Of a DNA stretch of 19,054 nt, positions 14,054 through 19,054 are shown one piece after another. Made by a program: the position numbers and the translations under genes. This DNA comes from Proteobacteria bacterium SG_bin5. GTDB taxonomy: Bacteria; Pseudomonadota; Alphaproteobacteria; Sphingomonadales; Sphingomonadaceae. The stretch lies in assembly GCA_002083475.1 (NCBI GenBank), contig LWDI01000015.1, forward strand, positions 1-19,054, in the 5' to 3' direction. Every line of letters starts with the position of its first letter. Positions within the stretch are counted from its first letter, which is position 1. The notes under the pieces were generated by a model. That model ran no database searches. It was not told the DNA's origin and saw nothing but the letters and a program-made list of their open reading frames with translations.

Positions 14054-14664
14054 CAGGCGAAGGCCGGCGCGCGACGGAGTTGCTGATAGGCGGCGATCAC
14101 CGCCTGCAACCGCGCTTCGTGGCTGCGGTCGCCGCCGTTGCGATCGGGGTGATAGCGCCGCGCGAGCTCGGCATAGCGGCGGCGCAAGGCGGTGCGATCG
14201 GCGTCGAGCTCGAGCCCCAGCACGTGCAGCGCGCGACGATCGGCCTCGGACAGCGGCTTGCCATCCTGGCGCTGGTTGCCGCGCGCCTCGGCCTGGCGCT
14301 CGCGAAAGCGCGCGGCGATGGCGTCGAGCGGATCGCTGAAATCGCCCCAGCTCGGCGGCCGGTCAGCGCCGACATGCGCGAAGGCGCGCGTCTCGCGCTC
14401 CCAGCCGGCATAGGGGCGCTGCGCTGCGCTGATTTCCTCGGGGCTCATCCCTGCGAAGAAATTATAGCGCGCGTTGAACTCGCGGACATGCGCGAGGCAG
14501 AACCAGCGGTACCGCGGCGGCCCTTCGGGCGGCAGCCCGTCTTCGGGCGGCGCGCGGAACTCGCCCGGCTCATCGCACCCGGGCGCCATGCAGCGCTGCC
14601 CATTTCCCTCGATCCGGCCATGAAAACGCGTGGCCCGATCCTTCTTCTCATTCGCTCGCGCCAC
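14053..14664 (-). CDS. J-domain protein with N-terminal Cys/His cluster
   Basis: A 203-residue protein. The C-terminal J domain (about 143-203) contains ALHVLGLELDADRTALRRRY and ARRYHPDRNGG with the Hsp70-stimulating HPD at 172-174, so it should act as a DnaK co-chaperone. The N-terminal half has CMAPGC (Cys25, Cys30) and FCLAH (Cys56, His59), spaced like a zinc site, plus HVREFNARYNFFAGMS typical of the sphingomonad and rhizobial J-domain proteins encoded next to bolA. I set the start at GTG 14664, which has GGGGAG upstream and avoids overlapping the divergent bolA; the longer frame to 14952 would be antisense to bolA. It is followed by the coupled retropepsin gene. The zinc idea is inference. 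Confidence 0.9.
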   Translation of the reverse strand: MARANEKKDRATRFHGRIEGNGQRCMAPGCDEPGEFRAPPEDGLPPEGPPRYRWFCLAHVREFNARYNFFAGMSPEEISAAQRPYAGWERETRAFAHVGADRPPSWGDFSDPLDAIAARFRERQAEARGNQRQDGKPLSEADRRALHVLGLELDADRTALRRRYAELARRYHPDRNGGDRSHEARLQAVIAAYQQLRRAPAFA

Positions 14665-14703
14665 GGCGCTCCCCGACTTCGCAAAGCCGTGTATATAGGC
14701 GCC
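14665..14703. promoter_or_regulatory. 39-base divergent promoter gap of the J-domain and bolA genes
   Basis: TATATA at 14692-14697 is the only A/T-rich hexamer in this GC-rich gap and would make a -10 element for bolA, with a transcription start at or close to its ATG (14704). No good -35 partner was found. The strong SD-like GGGGAG of the J-domain gene lies at its other end. Confidence 0.35.
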
Positions 14704-14991
14704 ATGACCGCCCCCGCCACCGGCCCCATCGCCCAAGAAATCACCGCCCGCCTCACCCAAGCGCTCGCGCCGTCGCGGCTGGAAGTGGTGAACGACAGCG
14801 CGCGGCATCGCGGCCATGCCGGGGACGATGGATCGGGCGAATCGCATTTTTCGGTGGTGGTGGAGAGCGAAGCGTTCGTGGGGCTGAGCCGGCTCGCGCG
14901 CCAGCGGCTGGTGAACGAGGCGCTGCGCGGGCTCGCCGGGGAGCGCGTCCACGCGCTCGCGATCCGCGCACTGGCGCCGGGCGAGGCGTGA
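14704..14991 (+). CDS. bolA: BolA family protein
   Basis: A 95-residue BolA-fold protein: IAQEITARLTQALAPSRLEVVNDSARHRGHAG, then SHFSVVVESEAFVGLSRLARQRLVNEALRGLAGERVHALAIRALAP. The conserved H-x-H region, the SHFSV strand and the C-terminal VHAL histidine, a possible Fe-S ligand together with a monothiol glutaredoxin, are all present. BolA proteins act in Fe-S/iron homeostasis and in stress and envelope responses. The start is ATG 14704; a longer upstream frame is antisense to the J-domain gene. There is little Shine-Dalgarno complementarity, so leaderless translation is possible. TGA overlaps the Nudix start by one base. Confidence 0.95.
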   Translation: MTAPATGPIAQEITARLTQALAPSRLEVVNDSARHRGHAGDDGSGESHFSVVVESEAFVGLSRLARQRLVNEALRGLAGERVHALAIRALAPGEA

Positions 14992-15431
14992 TGCGGGCGA
15001 AGCGCCCGGCGGCGCGGATCCTGCTGGTCGACGGCGACGGGCGGGTGCTGCTGTTCCGCTTCGATCCCGACGACCGCCCGCCCTTCTGGTGCACCCCCGG
15101 CGGCGCGCTCGATCCGGGCGAGAGCTATGCCGAAGCCGCGCGCCGCGAATTGCTCGAGGAAACGGGGATCGACGCCGATCCGGGGCCAGAGGTCGCGCGG
15201 CGCCAAGTCGCGTTCACGACGATCGAAGGCGTGGCGGTCGACGCCGACGAGCGCTATTTCCTGGTGCGCGTTCAAGAAGCGGCGATCGACACCGCCCGCC
15301 ACACCGCGCTCGAACAGCGGGTGATGACGCGCTGGCGCTGGTTCACGCCGCAGGAACTGGCGGCGCATGACGAGCCTTATTTCCCCGAAGACCTGGCCGA
15401 CATCCTCGCCCAAGCGGAGGCACGCGCATGA
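14991..15431 (+). CDS. Nudix hydrolase
   Basis: A 146-residue Nudix protein. The Nudix box fits GX5EX7REUXEEXGU exactly, from Gly38 to Ile60 (GALDPGE then RRELLEETGI), supplying the Mg-binding glutamates that hydrolyse nucleoside-diphosphate-linked substrates. WCTPGG precedes the box and RWRWFTPQEL lies near the C-terminus, as in many ADP-ribose, dNTP or NADH pyrophosphatases. Start ATG 14991 shares one base with the bolA stop; GTG 14988 in the same frame is the alternative. The stop overlaps the pirin start as ATGA. The exact nucleotide substrate cannot be predicted from motif alone. Confidence 0.93.
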   Translation: MRAKRPAARILLVDGDGRVLLFRFDPDDRPPFWCTPGGALDPGESYAEAARRELLEETGIDADPGPEVARRQVAFTTIEGVAVDADERYFLVRVQEAAIDTARHTALEQRVMTRWRWFTPQELAAHDEPYFPEDLADILAQAEARA

Positions 15432-16324
15432 CCGAGCCGTTTCTGCAGCTGATCCAGCCGACCAGCCATGATTTGGGCGGCTTCAAGGTCCACCGCACTT
15501 TGCCTTCGCGCCCGCGCACGATGGTGGGGCCGTTCATTTTCTTCGACCAAATGGGCCCCGCCCATCTGCCCCAGGGCGAGGGGATCGACGTGCGCCCGCA
15601 TCCGCACATCAACCTGGCGACCGTCACCTATTTGTTCGCGGGCGCGATCGAGCATCGCGATTCGATCGGCAGCCATGCGGTGATCGAGCCCGGCGCGGTC
15701 AATCTGATGACCGCCGGCACCGGCATCGCGCATAGCGAGCGCTCGCCGGCCACCGAACGCGCGGTCGGCCCCGAGCTTTCGGGCATCCAGACCTGGCTCG
15801 CTTTGCCCGAGGCCGATGAAGAGGGCGATCCGGCGTTCGAACAGGTGACGCGCGATCAATTGCCGGTGGTGGAAGCGGGCGGCGCGCGGGCGCGGGTGAT
15901 CATGGGCACGCTCTGGGGCGCGACCGCGCCGACCACGACCTATGCCCAGACCATCTATGCCGACATCGATCTCGCCGCCGGCGCGGCGGTGCCGATCGAC
16001 GCCAGCGCCGACGAGCGCGCGCTGTACGTCGCTTATGGCGATGCCAGGCTCGACGATCAGCCGCTCGCGCCCCAGACGCTCTACATCCTGAAGCCCGGCG
16101 CGACCGGCACGCTGCGCTCTGACGCGGGCGGGCGGGTGATGCTGTGCGGCGGCGAAGCCTTTCGCACCCCGCGCTATGTTTGGTGGAATTTCGTCAGCTC
16201 CAGCCGCGACCGGATCGAGGCGGCCAAGGCGGCTTGGAAGGCCGGCGATTGGGCCAAGGTGCCCGGCGACGACGAGGAGTATATCCCGATCCCAGACGTG
16301 CCGAAGACGGTGAGCTATCCGTGA
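15428..16324 (+). CDS. Pirin family bicupin protein
   Basis: A 298-residue pirin-like protein. The N-terminal cupin carries HPHINLATVTYLFAGAIEHRDS, with His58 and His60, then GAVNLMTAGTGIAHSERSP with His102 and Glu104. These are the four residues equivalent to the iron ligands of human pirin (His56, His58, His101, Glu103). FIFFDQMGPAHLP precedes them as in the family. The second cupin ends with YVWWNFVSSSRDRIEAAKAAW. Bacterial pirins include quercetinase-active members and interactors of pyruvate dehydrogenase or regulators; which applies here is unknown. Its ATG overlaps the Nudix stop by 4 bases, making a bolA-nudix-pirin unit. Confidence 0.93.
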   Translation: MTEPFLQLIQPTSHDLGGFKVHRTLPSRPRTMVGPFIFFDQMGPAHLPQGEGIDVRPHPHINLATVTYLFAGAIEHRDSIGSHAVIEPGAVNLMTAGTGIAHSERSPATERAVGPELSGIQTWLALPEADEEGDPAFEQVTRDQLPVVEAGGARARVIMGTLWGATAPTTTYAQTIYADIDLAAGAAVPIDASADERALYVAYGDARLDDQPLAPQTLYILKPGATGTLRSDAGGRVMLCGGEAFRTPRYVWWNFVSSSRDRIEAAKAAWKAGDWAKVPGDDEEYIPIPDVPKTVSYP

Positions 16325-16426
16325 TCGGTGCGTCACCATCGCGCGCTTGCCCTGGGCTAATCGCGCGGGGTTACGCGGGGACTAGAGGCGGGCTAGCCTG
16401 AGGCGACCAGCAAGGAGACCGGCTGC

Positions 16427-17326
16427 ATGACCCAGGCCTTCCCCCTCACCCGTATCGCGCTGCCGACCGGCGTGTCGCTCGATGTCGCGACCGCCGGCGA
16501 TCCGGCGGCGCCGGCGATGCTCTTCCTCCACGGCTTTCCCGAATCGCATCGGACCTGGCGCCACCAGATCGGCGAATTCGCCCGCGACCATTTCGTGATC
16601 GCCCCCGATCAGCGCGGCTTCGCGCGGTCGGACAAGCCTCAGGGCGTCGAGCACTACACGCCCGACAAGCCCGTCGCCGATCTGCTCGCGCTCGCCGCCC
16701 ATTTCGGCAAGCAAAGCTTCACGCTGGTCGGCCATGATTGGGGCGGCGCGATCGCCTGGATGGCCGCGCTCCAGCACCCGCGCGCGGTCGAGCGGCTGAT
16801 CATCCTCAACGCGCCGCACCCGCTGATCTTCCAGCGCAGCATGTTCGATAGCCTCGATCAGCGGCGCGCGAGCCAATATATTCGCGCCTTCCGCGATCCG
16901 ACGATCGAGACGATGATCGCCGGGATCGGCGTCGAGGCGTTTTTCGACAAGACCTTCGTCGGCCATGCCGATCCGGTGAAGCTCGCCGAGGAACGGCCCT
17001 TTTACGTCGATCAATGGTCGCAACCCGGCGCCTTGACCGCGATGTTCAACTGGTACCGCGCGAGCGCGATCCAAGTGCCGGCGATGGACGAAGCGCCGCC
17101 GCGCCCCGCCTTTCTCGACGCGCCGTTCCCGCCGATTACGCAACCCACGCTGGTGATTTGGGGGATGGGCGACACCGCGCTCCTCCCCTGCCAGCTCGAT
17201 GGGCTGGAAGCGCTGGTCCCGCGGCTGAGCGTGGTGCGCGTGGCCGAGGCGGGGCATTTCGTGCCCTGGGAAGCGCCCGAGGCGGTGAACGCCGCGATCC
17301 GCGCCTGGCTCGCCGACAACGCCTAA
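16427..17326 (+). CDS. Alpha/beta hydrolase, epoxide hydrolase / haloalkanoate dehalogenase-like
   Basis: A 299-residue alpha/beta hydrolase. HGFPES at residues 35-40 gives the oxyanion motif, GHDWGG at 102-107 the nucleophile Asp104, WGMGDTAL the likely acid, and AGHFVPWE the catalytic His277. An Asp nucleophile, rather than Ser, is characteristic of epoxide hydrolases and dehalogenases. NWYRA in the cap domain matches the epoxide-hydrolase cap tyrosine region. Ribosome-binding AAGGAGA at 16412-16418 sits 8 bases from ATG 16427. The gene stands 102 bases downstream of pirin and may have its own promoter. Its stop overlaps the antiporter stop by 4 bases on the opposite strand. Actual substrate unknown. 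Confidence 0.92.
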   Translation: MTQAFPLTRIALPTGVSLDVATAGDPAAPAMLFLHGFPESHRTWRHQIGEFARDHFVIAPDQRGFARSDKPQGVEHYTPDKPVADLLALAAHFGKQSFTLVGHDWGGAIAWMAALQHPRAVERLIILNAPHPLIFQRSMFDSLDQRRASQYIRAFRDPTIETMIAGIGVEAFFDKTFVGHADPVKLAEERPFYVDQWSQPGALTAMFNWYRASAIQVPAMDEAPPRPAFLDAPFPPITQPTLVIWGMGDTALLPCQLDGLEALVPRLSVVRVAEAGHFVPWEAPEAVNAAIRAWLADNA

Positions 17327-18564
17327 CCCGGTGGCGGCGCGCGGCGCTGCACCAGCGCGAAGAGCGGCGCCGCCATCAGCGTCGTTACGATCGCCATCAC
17401 CACCAGCATCGCGAACAGCGGCGCGCCGATCAGCCCGCGCTGTAAGCCGATATTGATGATGATCAGTTCCATCAGCCCGCGCGCGTTCATCAGCGCGGCG
17501 ATGCCGAGCGCGGTCGGCTGATCCTGCCCGGTCAGCCGCGCGGCGAGCCAGCAGGCGCCGAATTTGGCGGCAATCGAGGCAATCAACACCGCCAGCGCGA
17601 CCAGCGCGAGCGCCGGCGCGGCGACCAGGGCGAGTTGGGTGTTGAGCCCCGAATAAGTGAAGAAGATCGGCAGCAGCAGCACCACCGTCAGCGGTTCGAG
17701 CCGCGCGCGCAGCGCCTCGGCGTAGCGGCCGCGCGGCATCGCGGTGCCGAGCAGAAAGCCGCCGAACACCGCGTGCATCCCGACCGCGTCCATCGCGAAG
17801 GCGGCGAGCAGGAAGAGGATCAAGCCGCTCGCCAGGCCGTTTTCGGGCGCGAGCCGATCGAGCCGGGCGAGCGCGGCGCGCGCGGGCCCCAGCATCGCCA
17901 GCGCGAACAGCGCGCCCCCGCCGATCGCCCAGAGCGCGACGTCGATCCCGTCACCAAAGCTCGCGAGCACGATGGCGAGGACCGCCCAGGCGGCGGCATC
18001 GTCGACCGCGCCGGCGGCGAGCGCGAGCGCGCCGAGCGGCGCGCCGGCGAGCCCGCGCTCCTGAATGATCCGCGCGAGCATCGGAAAAGCCGTGATCGAG
18101 ATGCACGCGCCGGTGAACAACACCGCTTGGCCGAAGCCCAGGCGCGGCGCGAACAGCCCGGGTGTCGCGAGCAGCCAGGGGGTGAGCAGCAGCGCGAGCA
18201 GGAAGGGCGCGGCCATCCCCGCGAGCGACACCGCCACCGCGCTGCCGCGATGCGCGCGAAACGCCCGCGCGTCGAAACCGAGCCCGACGACGAACATGTA
18301 AAGGCCCACGCCCAATTGGGCGAGGACATAGAGCAGCCGCTTGATCTCGGGCGGGAAGAGGAAGGCGGCGGCACTCGGCGCGACCAGGCCGAGGAGCGAG
18401 GGGCCGAGCAGCACCCCGGCGATCATCTCGCCCACCACCGGCGGTTGGCCGAGCCAGCGCCGCGCGACCCAGCCGCAGCCGCGCGCGGCGATCAGGATCA
18501 GCGCGAGCGCGAGAAAGGCGCGGACGCTGAGCGTGCCGAGCGGAAGCGGGGAAGCGTTCATCAT
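17323..18564 (-). CDS. CPA2-type cation/proton antiporter
   Basis: A 413-residue membrane antiporter with about a dozen helices. QPPVVGEMIAGVLLGPSLLG (residues 40-59) is the CPA2 hallmark, LAAGAVDDAAAWAVLAI holds the ion-binding Asp188-Asp189 pair of electrogenic antiporters, and ALMNARGLMELIIINIGLQ carries the conserved Arg of the late helix. It should exchange Na+ or K+ for H+ across the inner membrane. The protein stops right after the membrane domain, without the TrkA-N/RCK domain of KefB/KefC, so no nucleotide or glutathione gating is visible. ATG 18564 (followed by a second ATG) is preferred over the in-frame TTG at 18597; CAAGG lies upstream. It follows the OmpA gene after a terminator. 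Confidence 0.92.
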   Translation of the reverse strand: MMNASPLPLGTLSVRAFLALALILIAARGCGWVARRWLGQPPVVGEMIAGVLLGPSLLGLVAPSAAAFLFPPEIKRLLYVLAQLGVGLYMFVVGLGFDARAFRAHRGSAVAVSLAGMAAPFLLALLLTPWLLATPGLFAPRLGFGQAVLFTGACISITAFPMLARIIQERGLAGAPLGALALAAGAVDDAAAWAVLAIVLASFGDGIDVALWAIGGGALFALAMLGPARAALARLDRLAPENGLASGLILFLLAAFAMDAVGMHAVFGGFLLGTAMPRGRYAEALRARLEPLTVVLLLPIFFTYSGLNTQLALVAAPALALVALAVLIASIAAKFGACWLAARLTGQDQPTALGIAALMNARGLMELIIINIGLQRGLIGAPLFAMLVVMAIVTTLMAAPLFALVQRRAPPPG

Positions 18565-18602
18565 CCGGCCTTGGCCGAGCGGCGGCGGCGCGCGCAAGCC
18601 AT

Positions 18603-18633
18603 AAGAAAAGGGAGGCAGGTCGCCCTGCCTCCC
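18603..18633 (-). terminator. Intrinsic terminator of the OmpA-family gene
   Basis: Read on the minus strand, GGGAGGCAGG (18633-18624) and CCTGCCTCCC (18619-18610) make a perfect 10-bp GC stem with a 4-base loop, followed by TTTTCTT (18609-18603). It begins 24 bases after the OmpA stop and ends 38 bases before the antiporter start, so the antiporter needs its own promoter. Confidence 0.9.
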
Positions 18634-18657
18634 CGATCTTGACCGTTGCCGCTGGTC

Positions 18658-19054
18658 TTACTGGCCCGAGCCGGGGCCGTAAGTGATTTCCACGCGACGG
18701 TTCTGCACTTCGCGCACGCCGTCGGCGGTCTGCACGCGCAGGCGGGTCGGGTCTTCGCCGAACGCCTGAGTGGAAACGACGCCCTCGGCAATGCCGTGCG
18801 AGGTCATATAGGCCTTCACCGCATCGGCGCGGCGCTGCGACAGACCGAGGTTGTACTTCGGCGTGCCCGAACGGTCGGTGAAGCCCGCGAGCATCACCTG
18901 CGCGCTGCCGCAATTCTGGTACTGCGACACCGCATTGTCGAGGATCGAGGCCGCCTCGGGCGTGATGTTCGACTTATCCCATTCGAAGAACACGATGAAT
19001 GGCCCCGGCGAGCACGGCACCGGCGGCGGCGGCGGGGGCGGCGGGGGAGGCGGC
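18658..19054 (-). CDS. OmpA-family protein, C-terminal peptidoglycan-binding part, 5' truncated by the window
   Basis: The frame runs off the right edge; what is visible is at least 131 residues. It begins with a run of 11 prolines (19021-19053) and continues PGPFIVFFEWDKSNITPEAA, LAGFTDRSGTPKYNLGLSQRRADAVKAYM and QNRRVEITYG. These are the OmpA-like fold with the Asp (TDRSG) and Arg (SQRRA) that bind diaminopimelate in peptidoglycan. Cys residues in VPCSPG and QNCGSAQ could form a disulfide. The polyproline linker presumably joins an N-terminal beta-barrel outside the window, an arrangement common in sphingomonad OmpA proteins. A strong terminator follows. GTG 19020 is internal to the frame and is not the start. 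Confidence 0.93.
   Translation of the reverse strand, partial: PPPPPPPPPPPVPCSPGPFIVFFEWDKSNITPEAASILDNAVSQYQNCGSAQVMLAGFTDRSGTPKYNLGLSQRRADAVKAYMTSHGIAEGVVSTQAFGEDPTRLRVQTADGVREVQNRRVEITYGPGSGQ

Noticed and set aside
14665..14952. Long N-terminal extension of the J-domain frame
   Set aside because: It would be antisense to bolA and lacks conserved motifs; GTG 14664 has a good ribosome-binding site.
19021..19054. GGC/GGG-rich tract resembling a microsatellite at the right edge
   Set aside because: It encodes the in-frame polyproline linker of the OmpA-family protein.
1..19054. tRNA, rRNA, CRISPR array, transposase or prophage gene
   Set aside because: Looked for on both strands; no cloverleaf, regularly spaced repeat-spacer pattern, integrase or transposase motif was recognised.

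Overview
The window is compact, high-GC DNA that reads like a chromosome segment of a sphingomonad-type alphaproteobacterium. This is inferred from gene content: a hopanoid-associated RND transporter (HpnN), CobS, a J-domain/BolA pair, and an OmpA protein with a polyproline linker. It also fits the tight spacing, with TGATG, ATGA and GTGA junctions and several GTG starts. No rRNA, tRNA, CRISPR array, transposase or phage gene was seen.

Layout. 1-933: 3' part of an mlaA-type outer-membrane lipid-transport gene. 934-1329: a gene-free stretch packed with nested inverted repeats. 1330-6315 (minus): a likely operon dxs > secreted DUF2141 protein > hpnN, tying isoprenoid precursor synthesis to hopanoid export. 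6429-8627 (plus): rsmE and a polytopic GT-C (family 39-like) glycosyltransferase, whose end overlaps cobS (8576-9583, minus) by 52 bp. 9704-13080 (plus): a six-gene run of VOC, DUF1428, two-domain VOC, PhnB-like VOC, glutathione S-transferase and a YafY/WYL regulator. It is followed by a probable operator and another VOC gene (13162-13536). 13565-14664 (minus): a J-domain protein with a Cys/His motif, then a retropepsin-like protease. 14704-16324 (plus): bolA, a Nudix hydrolase and a pirin, each overlapping the next. 16427-17326 (plus): an epoxide-hydrolase-like alpha/beta hydrolase, convergent with a CPA2 cation/proton antiporter (17323-18564, minus). 18658-19054 (minus): the 3' part of an OmpA-family gene followed by a clear intrinsic terminator.

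How it fits together. The left half is envelope lipid biology: retrograde phospholipid transport, MEP-pathway entry and hopanoid export. The middle looks like a self-regulated small-molecule or electrophile handling cassette, set between cobS and the J-domain gene. The right half is household stress, Fe-S/redox and ion-homeostasis functions. The least explained items are the repeat composite at 961-1272, the GACAG-type operator at 13084-13109, the VOC/GST/WYL cassette, and the J-domain protein coupled to a retropepsin. No gene in the window is wholly outside known families, so I do not claim a wholly new system.
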